Source: JBDTVS01 sp040007095 (GTDB taxonomy: Bacteria > Acidobacteriota > Vicinamibacteria > Vicinamibacterales > CAVVIG01). From it: a DNA stretch of 64,000 nt. Below the pieces are notes generated by a model. The model saw nothing but the letters and a program-made list of their open reading frames with translations, had not been told where the DNA came from and made no database searches. The DNA lies in the NCBI GenBank assembly GCA_040007095.1, contig JBDTVS010000073.1, forward strand, positions 1 through 64,000. The letters run 5' to 3'. This document shows, piece after piece, positions 8,178 through 17,028 of this stretch (positions are counted from its first letter, which is position 1; each line of letters opens with the position of its first letter). Both the position numbers and the translations under genes were made by a program.

Positions 8178-9368
8178 GTGAAAGATGGTTTCGACGCGGT
8201 GATTCTGAGTGCGTGCCGCACGCCGATCGGGTCGTTTGGCGGCGCGTTGAAGGAGGTGTCGGCGGTCGACCTCGCGGCGACAGTGCTTCGCGACGCGATC
8301 GCGCGAGCTGGCGTCGCGGCCAGCGAGATCGGCGACGTGATCCTCGGATGCGTGCTGCAGGCGGGCGCCGGAATGAACGTGGCGCGCCAGGCTGCGTTGA
8401 AGGCCGGCATCCCGATCGAGGTGCCTGCCGAAACCATCAATCGCGTCTGCGGATCGGGACTTCAGGCGGTCGTCCACGCGGTTGAGGCTCTTCGCGTCGG
8501 CTATGTCGATACCGTCGTGGCCGGCGGCACCGAGTCGATGTCCAACGCCCCGTATCTGTTGAAGGGCGCGCGGTGGGGCTACCGCATGGGCAACGCCGAG
8601 GCCACCGACTTGATGGTCGCCGAGGGATTGACCTGTGCGATCAACTCGGGCCACATGGGCATCACCGCCGAGGAAGTGGCCGGGCGCTACGATATCTCGC
8701 GCGCCGATCAAGACGCGTTTGCGGTCGAGAGTCAGCAACGGGCCGCGCGGGCGATCGGCGACGGCAGCTTCGCCGGCGAAATTGTCGCCGTGGAGATGCC
8801 TCAGCGAAAAGGGCCTCCGGTGCGCATGGAGACCGACGAGTACCCCCGCGCGGGCACGACGGTCGAGAAGCTTGCCGCGCTCAAGCCGGCCTTCACGAAG
8901 GACGGCAGCGTCACTGCCGGCAACGCGTCGGGAATCAACGACGGCGCCGCCGCGCTGGTGATCACGACCAGGGAGAAGGCCGAACGGATCGGCACGTCCC
9001 CTCTGGCCAGGATCCTGGCGTACGCGTCCGCCGGCGTCGATCCGAGAATCATGGGCATGGGACCCGTGCCGGCGGTTCGTCTGGTACTCGACCGGGCGGG
9101 CTTGACGATCGACGCGATCGATCTGTTCGAGCTCAACGAAGCGTTTGCCGCGCAGTCGCTCGCCGTGATGCGCGAATTGCAGGTCGATCCGGCCAAGGTC
9201 AACGTGCACGGCGGCGCGATTGCGCTGGGTCATCCGATTGGCGCCAGCGGCGCCCGCATCCTCACCACGCTCGTCCACGCGCTGCGCGCCAGGCGACTGC
9301 GCTACGGGGTGGCGTCGCTGTGTATCGGCGGCGGGATGGGCATCGCGATGGCGGTGGAGGCCTTATAG
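8178..9368 (+). CDS. Acetyl-CoA acetyltransferase (thiolase)
   Basis: Condenses or cleaves acetyl-CoA/acetoacetyl-CoA units. Nucleophile Cys91 lies in NRVCGSGLQAV, the GGTESMSNAPY motif follows, NEAFAAQSLAV is intact, and the C-terminal GHPIGASGAR histidine and Cys382 (SLCIGGGMG) complete the active site. At 396 aa it is a normal biosynthetic-type thiolase. The GTG start at 8178 gives the standard N-terminus. Next to the CoA-transferase A subunit it suggests acetoacetate metabolism. The downstream JAMM gene starts 11 bases after its stop. Confidence 0.95.
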   Translation: MKDGFDAVILSACRTPIGSFGGALKEVSAVDLAATVLRDAIARAGVAASEIGDVILGCVLQAGAGMNVARQAALKAGIPIEVPAETINRVCGSGLQAVVHAVEALRVGYVDTVVAGGTESMSNAPYLLKGARWGYRMGNAEATDLMVAEGLTCAINSGHMGITAEEVAGRYDISRADQDAFAVESQQRAARAIGDGSFAGEIVAVEMPQRKGPPVRMETDEYPRAGTTVEKLAALKPAFTKDGSVTAGNASGINDGAAALVITTREKAERIGTSPLARILAYASAGVDPRIMGMGPVPAVRLVLDRAGLTIDAIDLFELNEAFAAQSLAVMRELQVDPAKVNVHGGAIALGHPIGASGARILTTLVHALRARRLRYGVASLCIGGGMGIAMAVEAL

Positions 9369-9379
9369 CCGTTCGCATT

Positions 9380-9766
9380 GTGCGCGCGGCGTTCGCCGCG
9401 GTCGATGCGCACGCCCGGGCAAGCTCGCCGCAGGAGTGCTGCGGCCTGCTTCTCGGCACGGCGAACGAGATTCTCGATGCGGTGCCGGCGGCGAATCTTG
9501 CCCTCGATCCCTCACGGAATTTCCTGATCGATCCGAAAGCACATATCGATGCGAGACGCGCGGCGCGCGAGCGCGGCCTGGTGATCGTCGGCTTCTACCA
9601 CTCGCATCCACGGTCGGCGCCAGTTCCTTCAGCGAAGGACCTGGCCGGCGCGTCTTATCCAGGTCACTGGTACCTGATTGTGCGGCCGCTCGCCACGGAC
9701 TGCGACGCGGGGCTGTTCCGATTGGAGGGGGAGCAATTCGTGAGAGTGGATATCGAGATCGGCTGA
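9380..9766 (+). CDS. JAMM/MPN-domain metallopeptidase (M67 family)
   Basis: A 128-aa single-domain protein with a complete JAMM zinc site: Glu19 in SPQECCGLLLG, HSHP at residues 74-77, then six residues and SxxD (Ser84, Asp87). Bacterial members cleave isopeptide or peptide bonds, for example trimming ubiquitin-like sulfur carriers before a CysO/MoaD-type pathway; no such carrier is adjacent here. The start is inferred as GTG 9380, the first plausible start after the thiolase stop; this gives the usual length for small bacterial JAMM proteins. The frame is open far upstream within the thiolase gene, but that part is a shadow. Confidence 0.85.
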   Translation: MRAAFAAVDAHARASSPQECCGLLLGTANEILDAVPAANLALDPSRNFLIDPKAHIDARRAARERGLVIVGFYHSHPRSAPVPSAKDLAGASYPGHWYLIVRPLATDCDAGLFRLEGEQFVRVDIEIG

Positions 9767-9822
9767 TTGCGACCGCCCGCACGCCCCACGAACACGAAGG
9801 CGACGGCGTTGTCGAAACTCCT

Positions 9823-10293
9823 CTAACGGCCGAAGTCGCCGCCGTTGCCCTGCACCTGAATGGTGGTCGTCGCCATCGCAATCGCCTTGTCGCGGCGTTT
9901 GAGCCGGAAGGCAATCTGATGGGCCCCAGCGCGAAAGACGTGTTCGACCGTAAACCGGCGCTTGATTTCACTCTTGCCCGCCTCGTAGGGCTCGCAGTCG
10001 CTCGTGGACTCCGACTGCGTGCCATCGCCCCAATCCCACTCGATCGTTGGACAGTAGAACTCTTCGTAGTCGTTGGCGCCGCCCGTCAGCTCGGCTCTCA
10101 ACGTGACCTTCGATGGGGAGATACTGACGACCGGCTGCGCCTTCAACGTGATTTTTGGTCGCTTGTCGTCCCTGTCCTTGGCGTCTTTCGCGTCCTTGCC
10201 CTCCTTCTGCTGACTGCCGGCCGCGAGCGCGGCACACAGGACGAGACCGAGAGCCGATGTGCCGGTCCGAAAGAGACGTGGGGAAAATGTCAT
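9823..10293 (-). CDS. Secreted protein with PKD-like domain
   Basis: A 156-aa protein with an N-terminal signal peptide (hydrophobic ALGLVLCAALAAG after two Arg), a short charged Lys/Asp linker, then one PKD-like beta domain marked by IEWDWGDGTQSES and VEHVFRAGAHQIAFRLK, the WDWGDGT turn being typical. There is no lipobox of the usual form. It is likely periplasmic or extracellular and probably mediates binding rather than catalysis; the target is unknown. It stands alone, convergent with the JAMM gene and divergent from pepA. Confidence 0.75.
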   Translation of the reverse strand: MTFSPRLFRTGTSALGLVLCAALAAGSQQKEGKDAKDAKDRDDKRPKITLKAQPVVSISPSKVTLRAELTGGANDYEEFYCPTIEWDWGDGTQSESTSDCEPYEAGKSEIKRRFTVEHVFRAGAHQIAFRLKRRDKAIAMATTTIQVQGNGGDFGR

Positions 10294-10379
10294 GGGTAGA
10301 ATCCTGACGCGAACGGCCTGTTCCGGATTCTACGCTCCGTGCATCATCGTGACAAGAGCGTATCAGCGATAATACGGAG

Positions 10380-11915
10380 ATGACGCCGACAGAGCTCTCC
10401 TCCGTAAGTCCGACCACCCCGCTGATGATTTGTTCAGGCGCACCGCTCTCAAAGGTCGAGGTGGACTTGCTGGTGGTGCCATGGTGCGAGGACGAGAGCG
10501 CTCAGTCGCTCGCTGGAGTGAACGCAGCAACCGGCGGAGAGCTCGGGCGTGCGTTGGCGGCCAGGGAGTTTGTCGCGTGCGCGTACGACACGTTTCCGGC
10601 GACGGTAATCGAGGCCTCGTGGCACGCCAGGCGCATTCTGTTTATCGGGGCTGGAAAGTCTGCACTGATGGGCAGCGACGCGGTGCGAAAGGTCGCGACG
10701 GCCGCGGCGCTGTGGGCCAAGCAGCGACGTGTCCCACGCGTCGGCTTTGTGATGCGGGAGCTTCCCCGTGACGCTGCGGTGGAGATGGCGCAGGCGATAG
10801 CCGAGGGCTTGACGCTCGCCGAGTTCGACGGCGCACGCTACAAGACCGGCGCCTACCAGGCGCCAGCCGCGCCGGCGTGGACGGTTGTGGCCGCCGGAGG
10901 CGAGGAGGTTGCCTCCGGTGTGCGTGAGGCAGTGGCACGCGGCCGGCTTCTCGGCGACTGCAGCAATCTCTCGCGCGAGCTCGCGAACGAACCGGGAAAT
11001 ACGTTGACGCCGCGAGAGTTTGCCCGTCGCGCGTCCGCCATTGCCGGCGAGGCGGGCGTCGCGGTCGAGGTGCTCGATGAAGAGCGCATCGCGCAGCTGG
11101 GGATGGGCCTGCTGCTCGGCGTGGCGCGCGGGAGCACCGAGCCGCCGCGCCTCATGGTGTTTCGATACGATCCGCCGTCGGCGCCGGCCTCGCCCGTGCT
11201 GGGATTGGTCGGCAAGGGCGTGACGTTCGACAGCGGCGGCATCTCAATCAAGCCCGCGGAGGGCATGGATCGCATGAAGGACGACATGGCCGGCGGCGCG
11301 GCGGTGGTGTGCGCGATGCGCGCCATCGCGTTGCTGAAGGCGCCCATCCGCGTGATCGGCATCGTGCCCACGACGGAAAACATGCCCGGCGGTAAGGCGG
11401 TGAAACCCGGGGACGTGCTGAGAGGCGCCAGCGGCAAGACCGTCGAGGTGATCAATACCGACGCGGAAGGCCGGCTGATACTGGGAGATGGCCTGTGGTA
11501 CGCGCAGCAATTGGGCGCGACACACCTTGTGGATGTGGCCACCCTCACCGGCGCCATCGTCGTCGCATTGGGGAAAGGCACGAGTGGACTCTTCGGAACG
11601 CCCACGGAATGGGTCGAACAGGTCCGGCGCGTCGCGAACCGCGCGGGCGATCGTGTCTGGCCGATGCCGATGGTGGAAGAGTATCGGGATCAGCTCAAGA
11701 GCGAGATCGCCGACATGACGAATACCGGGGGCCGACCGGCAGGCGCGATCACGGCTGCCCTGTTCCTGCAGGAGTTCACCGGCGGGCTGCCCTGGGTGCA
11801 TCTGGATGTGGCGGGCACGGCGTGGGCGGAGGACGCGAAGCCGTACTTGCCAAAAGGACCGAGTGGCGTCGCCGTCAGAACACTCGCAGAACTGGCCTTT
11901 TCTTTCGAGATCTAG
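10380..11915 (+). CDS. pepA: Leucyl aminopeptidase (M17)
   Basis: Cytosolic two-metal aminopeptidase that releases N-terminal residues. The metal-binding and catalytic elements are visible: GKGVTFDSGGISIKP near residue 288, MKDDMAG near 299, and the M17 signature NTDAEGRL at 359-366. At 511 aa the length is normal. The ATG at 10380 sits directly behind GGAG and six bases behind a GATAAT hexamer (10368-10373), so either the mRNA is leaderless or translation starts further in (ATG 10425 is possible). The next small gene begins 3 bases after the stop. Confidence 0.94.
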   Translation: MTPTELSSVSPTTPLMICSGAPLSKVEVDLLVVPWCEDESAQSLAGVNAATGGELGRALAAREFVACAYDTFPATVIEASWHARRILFIGAGKSALMGSDAVRKVATAAALWAKQRRVPRVGFVMRELPRDAAVEMAQAIAEGLTLAEFDGARYKTGAYQAPAAPAWTVVAAGGEEVASGVREAVARGRLLGDCSNLSRELANEPGNTLTPREFARRASAIAGEAGVAVEVLDEERIAQLGMGLLLGVARGSTEPPRLMVFRYDPPSAPASPVLGLVGKGVTFDSGGISIKPAEGMDRMKDDMAGGAAVVCAMRAIALLKAPIRVIGIVPTTENMPGGKAVKPGDVLRGASGKTVEVINTDAEGRLILGDGLWYAQQLGATHLVDVATLTGAIVVALGKGTSGLFGTPTEWVEQVRRVANRAGDRVWPMPMVEEYRDQLKSEIADMTNTGGRPAGAITAALFLQEFTGGLPWVHLDVAGTAWAEDAKPYLPKGPSGVAVRTLAELAFSFEI

Positions 11916-11918
11916 CCG

Positions 11919-12140
11919 TTGCCTTTTTTTGTTTCAACCTTGACCTCGGCAACCCAGCAGCCCGCGTCGCCGATTATCGTCAAGCTGATTGAGCCGCCTC
12001 ACTCCGAGTTGAGCGGTCTTGCCGACGTGCTGATCGGCTCAATCGGATTGACCGGTGCGCTGTCGCTGATGGCTCTTGTCCTTGGTATTGTGGCCGGGGG
12101 TATTCTTTTCTTCATCCGCTCGCGTCATCCGCTCAGCTGA
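11919..12140 (+). CDS. Small single-span membrane protein
   Basis: A 73-aa frame three bases after pepA, starting with TTG at 11919. It contains one clear transmembrane segment (LIGSIGLTGALSLMALVLGIVAGGILFF, about residues 38-66) ending in RSRHP, giving an N-out/C-in topology by the positive-inside rule. No family is recognised. Position and the convincing membrane helix argue for a real gene cotranscribed with pepA; the start is uncertain. Confidence 0.55.
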   Translation: MPFFVSTLTSATQQPASPIIVKLIEPPHSELSGLADVLIGSIGLTGALSLMALVLGIVAGGILFFIRSRHPLS

Positions 12141-12150
12141 GCCGCATAGC

Positions 12151-12254
12151 AGGGCGGGTCAGGCTGGTGGGGCTGGTTGGGCTGGTCGGTCGCGTCGGTC
12201 GCGTCGGTCAGGCCGCCCACCAGTCCCACCGGCCCGACCCGACCTACCCGCCCT
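12151..12254. terminator. Long imperfect palindrome between convergent genes
   Basis: The arms AGGGCGGGT (12151-12159) and ACCCGCCCT (12246-12254) are perfectly complementary, and the interior on the left is a G-rich run of CTGGTGGGGCTGG-like words answered by C-rich words on the right. The right arm includes the amidase stop codon. It lies exactly between two convergent transcription units, so a bidirectional transcription end signal is plausible, though there is no T-run. It is also an example of short-period repeat DNA. Confidence 0.5.
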
Positions 12255-14424
12255 ACTGATGTGCCACGGTCTGAACGCGTTGGAGCGACCCCTGGTACTG
12301 ACGGACGGCGTCGAAAAGCGCCTCTGCGATGCGATCGCGATAGGCAGAGCTCTTTAGGAGCTTGGCTTCCTGTTCGTGAGTCAGGAACGAGATTTCCGCG
12401 AGCACGCTCGGCATCGACGCGCCGATCAAGACGACAAACGGGGCCTGCTTCACCCCCAGGTCCCTGATCGTCTTGTTGGTGGGCCGTAGACGTTCGACCA
12501 TCGACTGTTGCACGAGCGTTGCGAAGTCGCGCGACTCATCGAGCTTGTTGTTGAGTGCGATCGCTCGCACGAAGTCGGGCAGCGCGCCCATGGCCTGGCC
12601 AGAGGTGGCGTTCTCGCGAGCGGCCACGGCCGCAGCGCTGAGGTTGTTCGCGAAGTTCAGAAAATACGTCTCAACCCCGTGCGCCTGATCGTTGGGGCTG
12701 GCGTTTGCGTGGATCGACAAGAACAGGTCGGCGCCTTCACGGTTGGCGATGGCGGTCCGTTCCGGCAGGGACACGAAGTCGTCGCCGTGGCGCGTGAGAA
12801 TGACCTCGAGCCCCGGTATTTTGGCGAGCAGTTTTTCGAGCCGGACGGACACGTCGAGCACGAGTTCTGCTTCCGTAATCCCGCCCTTGCCTTTCGCGCC
12901 AGGGTCGTGGCCGCCGTGCCCAGGGTCAATCACAATGCGTGAGACGCCAAGTCCGAGCTGCCGAGCCATCGAGAAGCCGGACCCGAGACCTGGCGTTGGC
13001 GGCGCGCTCGGCAAAGCCGGCAGCGCCGGCGATGCAGCCGCGTTGACTGTTGAAGCCGCCTCCGGCGTTGTGGCGGGCGCCTCGGCGGTGGCGGCAGCCG
13101 GCGGAGTCGGGACGCTCGGGAGAACCGGCGGCGCAACGCTGGGCAGAGGGCTGGGCACGACTCGGGGAACACTCGCCAACAGCGGCGCGGCGACCGCGCG
13201 GCTCGCGAGCGATGGAATCGTGCGGGCCTGCTCGAAGAAGGCCGCGGTCGTCCCAGGTTTCGGGTTCGGCAGTCTCTGGCCCCACACGTTGGTGATGGTG
13301 TGGCTCGAGAGCGGAAGCCTCGCTGCAGCGAGCAGCGCCGTGGCGTTGGGGGTCGCCACCGGCAACGTGCCAGCCCACGGTGCCGCCAGTCGCCGGCCGG
13401 CGATCGGAACATTGACTCGAGGCAGTACGGCGGCGGCCGCCGCCGCCGGCTTGGCCCGGGCCATCTCGGCGATCCTGTCGGGTGCTGGCCGAAGCGGGTC
13501 CAGACTGACGCCTGGCTTCGGTCGGGCCGGCTCCAAGACCGGGCGGTTCGTTCCCGGCGGTGCCACAGCAGTGACGAGTACGGAACTGGGGCCCGGCGTG
13601 GCTCGGACGCAATCGATGATGAGTCGATACGGGTTGTAGACGGGGTAGACGCTGTAGCTCGAGATGCCAGCTGCATCGAGGACAACGCGGGTCGTCGCAT
13701 TCGGCTGGCGGCCGATTCGGACATGTCGCACCAGGTCCCGATCGTCATCGAATTGCAGCGTCCGATCGTTGAGCGCCGCGACGGCGTGAGTAGCCGGGAA
13801 GTCGATGAAGATGCGCGTCGGATCGGCGATGCGCTCGTCGTGGAACGGGACTTCGGCATCGAGCGCGATCGTCACGCGGATGACGTCCGGCAGCAGCGAA
13901 CGCTGGATGTGGGTCAGCGTGGCCGCCTTGGCGACGACGGACGACGGGCTGGCCTTCGGCTTGGCCGAGGGTGAAAGCGCGTCCAGGCTGCTCCCGCGCG
14001 CGGGAGCTGGTTGAACGGCGCTCGTTACGCCGCGCCCGGCGCCGCTGGTCGCACTGAGTAGATCCGGAACCTGTTTTACGAACTTGCTCGACGGATACTC
14101 TGCGGCCAGCCAGCGCAGCATGCGTACGCCAGAGTCGCGATCCTTCCCCTCGCCGAATTTGGCGAACACGTCGAGCGCCAGGCGCCCCGCCTGCCACAGC
14201 GCATCGTCGCTATAGGCGCTGGTCGGATATCGCCGCACGAACGACTCGTAGGACGCGAGAACCTGGCGCACGCTCTTCAACACGGCGGTCGAGACGGCGG
14301 GGTCTGCGAGGGCCACGCGGACTGCCCGCTCTCTCAGGATGGCATCGACGAACATCGTCCGGACGGTCGGAGCGGCGATTGCCGATACGGGTACCATCAG
14401 CGCCAGGGCGAAGACGACCAGCAT
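12253..14424 (-). CDS. N-acetylmuramoyl-L-alanine amidase with AMIN domain
   Basis: Periplasmic zinc amidase that cuts the peptide off peptidoglycan during cell separation. From the chosen ATG (14424) there is a signal peptide (MLVVFALALMVPVSAIAAP), a TPR-like helical region, an AMIN domain (IRVTIALDAEVPFHDERI, then YNPYRLIIDC), a long Pro/Ala-rich linker, and a C-terminal Amidase_3 domain with IDPGHGGHDPG, the ILTRHGDDFVSLPERTAIAN segment and LSIHANA. The frame is open to ATG 14658, 13 bases after ftsK, which would add 78 residues before the signal sequence; 14424 fits secretion better. It sits downstream of ftsK, matching a division role. Confidence 0.88.
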   Translation of the reverse strand: MLVVFALALMVPVSAIAAPTVRTMFVDAILRERAVRVALADPAVSTAVLKSVRQVLASYESFVRRYPTSAYSDDALWQAGRLALDVFAKFGEGKDRDSGVRMLRWLAAEYPSSKFVKQVPDLLSATSGAGRGVTSAVQPAPARGSSLDALSPSAKPKASPSSVVAKAATLTHIQRSLLPDVIRVTIALDAEVPFHDERIADPTRIFIDFPATHAVAALNDRTLQFDDDRDLVRHVRIGRQPNATTRVVLDAAGISSYSVYPVYNPYRLIIDCVRATPGPSSVLVTAVAPPGTNRPVLEPARPKPGVSLDPLRPAPDRIAEMARAKPAAAAAAVLPRVNVPIAGRRLAAPWAGTLPVATPNATALLAAARLPLSSHTITNVWGQRLPNPKPGTTAAFFEQARTIPSLASRAVAAPLLASVPRVVPSPLPSVAPPVLPSVPTPPAAATAEAPATTPEAASTVNAAASPALPALPSAPPTPGLGSGFSMARQLGLGVSRIVIDPGHGGHDPGAKGKGGITEAELVLDVSVRLEKLLAKIPGLEVILTRHGDDFVSLPERTAIANREGADLFLSIHANASPNDQAHGVETYFLNFANNLSAAAVAARENATSGQAMGALPDFVRAIALNNKLDESRDFATLVQQSMVERLRPTNKTIRDLGVKQAPFVVLIGASMPSVLAEISFLTHEQEAKLLKSSAYRDRIAEALFDAVRQYQGSLQRVQTVAHQ

Positions 14425-14670
14425 GCCCAGTTCGAAACGTGGCGATGGACGGCCGGGAGCGCGGCACCCGGAACAACGACTGAGCGTTTCGGCTGCGGGC
14501 GGGGCAGGCGCCACAGAGCGCGACACCTTCCGCCTGAAGAATGTCGGCGACTGTCGAAGCCGTGACACCGACGGCCCGACCACTGCGGTGTGCGACCCGC
14601 GATTGCCGGGCGGCACTGTGATGACGTGGCGTAGATGCGCCGATTGTTGTCTGGCCATGGGTATTCCCGT

Positions 14671-17025
14671 TCACCGAAGCTGAGCGTCGACTTCTGAGAA
14701 GTAATCCTTGTCCACGAGTACTTCGCGCGGCTTGCCGCCGGCGTTCACCGAGACCAGGCCTTCCATTTCCATCATGTCGACCAGACGCGCGGCCCGGCTG
14801 AAGCCAATCCGCAACCGCCGCTGCAGATACGAGATCGAGGCCTGACCGCTGCCGACGACGATGCGCGCGGCCTCGTCGTACAGATCGTCCTTCTCCATGT
14901 CCACGCCGTCCACGCCGCTCTTTTCTTCCGCCGTGATGCTCTCGTTGTACGTCGGCCGGCCCTGCTTGCGCAGGAAGCTGGCCAACCGGGCACTCTCTTG
15001 TTCGGAGATGTAGGGGCCGTGCAGTCTGATGAATCGCGACGAGGCGGGCGGCAGCATCAACATGTCGCCCCTCCCGAGCAGCTGTTCGGCGCCATTGCCG
15101 TCGAGAATCGTCCGCGAGTCCACCTTCGACGACACGCGGAAGGAAATCCGCGTCGGCATGTTGGCCTTGATCAAGCCGGTGATCACATCCACCGACGGCC
15201 GCTGCGTCGCGAGGATCAGGTGAATCCCGACGGCGCGGGCCATCTGCGCGAGGCGGGCGATCGATTCTTCGACCTCATTGCTCGCGACCATCATCAGGTC
15301 GGCCAGCTCGTCGATGACGACGACAATGAACGGGAGCGGCTTGGGCGGTTCGGCGTTCTCCGGCGTGTGCTTCTCGGCCAGCCGCTGGTGAATGTTGCGG
15401 TTGTACTGGTCGATATTCCGCACCCCTTCCGCCGCGAGCGTCTTGTAGCGCTCCTCCATCTCGCGCACGGCCCATCGCAGGGCGTTCGCCGCCTGCTTGG
15501 GATCGACGACGACGGGCGTCAGCAGATGGGGGATTTCCTCGTACATGCCAAGCTCCAGCCGCTTGGGGTCGATCATGATCATCCGCACTTCGTCCGGCGT
15601 GGCGCGGTAGAGGATGCTGGTCAGCATCGAATTGATTCCGACCGACTTGCCGGTGCCGGTCGAGCCGGCGATCAACAGGTGCGGCATGGTGGCGAGGTCG
15701 GCGACGAACGGTTCGCCGTGAATGGTCTTTCCGAGCGCCAGAGTGAGCTTCGACGCCGAGTGGCGATAGAGATCGGACTCGAGCAGCTCGCGCAGCGAAA
15801 TCGGCTCGCGATTTCGATTGGGGATCTGGATTCCAACGGTGGATTTGCCCGGAATGCGGTCGATCAGCACCGACTCGGCTTCCATGGCGAGACACAAGTC
15901 GTCGGCAAGGCCGGTGACCCTGGCGTATTTGACCCCGGCTTCCGGCTTGAACTCGAACGTCGTGACCACGGGGCCTGGATGAATCTGCACCACGCTGCCG
16001 TCCACCGAGAATTCCCGGCACTTGTCCTCGAGGAGCCGGGCCCCTTCCATCAACTCGCGCTCGTCGATCTTCCGCTCGGTCTTCGGAGCGTCGAGCAGGG
16101 CGAGCGGGGGAAGGGCATAGTCGCCTTTGCGGCGCTCGGCCGGCGCCTTGGTCGTCGGCTCCGGATCCGACAGCGGCAGCTGCGGACCCGGCATGCTGAC
16201 CTTCGGCGGCTTGGGCGGCGACAACGAGCGCGATGCCGTCGGCGCCGGTTTTGGCGCCGCGCTCATCCCGTGCTCGTCGTCGTCCCGGCTCATCGCTTTC
16301 GGGCGCTTCAATTGGATCTCCGGCGCCTTGGCGACGGCAGCGGAGGCGATGGCGGCCGTCTGGCTGATCGGCGCGTTCTTCCGCGCCTGTTTGGCGGTCA
16401 CCTCACGGCGCTGGACCGCCAGGCGTCGTTTTTCGGACCACTCCTTGAACATCGTCCACGCGCCGCGGCCGGCTGCGGCGACGGTCTGGCTGAGCGCCGC
16501 GAACAACGTCCCGAAGGAAAACTGCGTCGAGACGATGATGGCCAGGAAGATCACGGTGAGAATGACGATCATCGAGCCGGTGCGATTGAGGTACTCCGAG
16601 AGCAGCTTGGCCAGCCAATCGCCCGCGTAGCCGCCGGCCCGGAACGCCTTGCCCGCGATCTCGAGCGTGCCGAAGAGGAGGCTCAGCAGCGCGCTGAGGC
16701 AGGCGATCAGCATCGCCGTCCCGGTCGCTTTGGTGGCGGCGGCGTCGAACGAGCGGCACCAGAAGTAGTTCCATCCGACGGTGACCAGGAGCGCCGGAAT
16801 GAAGTACGAGGCATACCCGAACAGCTGGAACGAGAACTCCGCCACGAAGGCGCCGATCTGGCCAACGAAGTTGTTCACCGGACCGGCGTTGGCGGCGGTC
16901 GAGAAGAACCACGCCGGGTCCTTCGGGTCATAGCTGGCAAGCGCGATGACCCAGATGAGCGACGCCGCGAACAGTGCGACGCCGACAAACTCGCTGACGC
17001 GGCGCGATGCGGTCGATCCTGGCAC
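14671..17025 (-). CDS. ftsK: DNA translocase FtsK/SpoIIIE
   Basis: Septum-bound DNA pump that clears chromosomes during division. The 784-aa protein has about four membrane segments within residues 10-180, a proline-rich linker to about 300, then the alpha/beta motor with Walker A GSTGTGKS at 454-461 and the LPFIVVVIDELADLMM Walker B region. The C-terminal gamma winged helix (SYLQRRLRIGFSRAARLVDMM) is complete. It lies 3 bases downstream of the RNase J gene and just upstream of the amidase gene, forming one operon. Confidence 0.96.
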   Translation of the reverse strand: MPGSTASRRVSEFVGVALFAASLIWVIALASYDPKDPAWFFSTAANAGPVNNFVGQIGAFVAEFSFQLFGYASYFIPALLVTVGWNYFWCRSFDAAATKATGTAMLIACLSALLSLLFGTLEIAGKAFRAGGYAGDWLAKLLSEYLNRTGSMIVILTVIFLAIIVSTQFSFGTLFAALSQTVAAAGRGAWTMFKEWSEKRRLAVQRREVTAKQARKNAPISQTAAIASAAVAKAPEIQLKRPKAMSRDDDEHGMSAAPKPAPTASRSLSPPKPPKVSMPGPQLPLSDPEPTTKAPAERRKGDYALPPLALLDAPKTERKIDERELMEGARLLEDKCREFSVDGSVVQIHPGPVVTTFEFKPEAGVKYARVTGLADDLCLAMEAESVLIDRIPGKSTVGIQIPNRNREPISLRELLESDLYRHSASKLTLALGKTIHGEPFVADLATMPHLLIAGSTGTGKSVGINSMLTSILYRATPDEVRMIMIDPKRLELGMYEEIPHLLTPVVVDPKQAANALRWAVREMEERYKTLAAEGVRNIDQYNRNIHQRLAEKHTPENAEPPKPLPFIVVVIDELADLMMVASNEVEESIARLAQMARAVGIHLILATQRPSVDVITGLIKANMPTRISFRVSSKVDSRTILDGNGAEQLLGRGDMLMLPPASSRFIRLHGPYISEQESARLASFLRKQGRPTYNESITAEEKSGVDGVDMEKDDLYDEAARIVVGSGQASISYLQRRLRIGFSRAARLVDMMEMEGLVSVNAGGKPREVLVDKDYFSEVDAQLR

Positions 17026-17028
17026 GAG

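Noticed and set aside
8573..9379. In-frame upstream extension of the JAMM gene through the thiolase
   Set aside because: That stretch is the +1 shadow of the thiolase; the JAMM domain itself is complete from GTG 9380.
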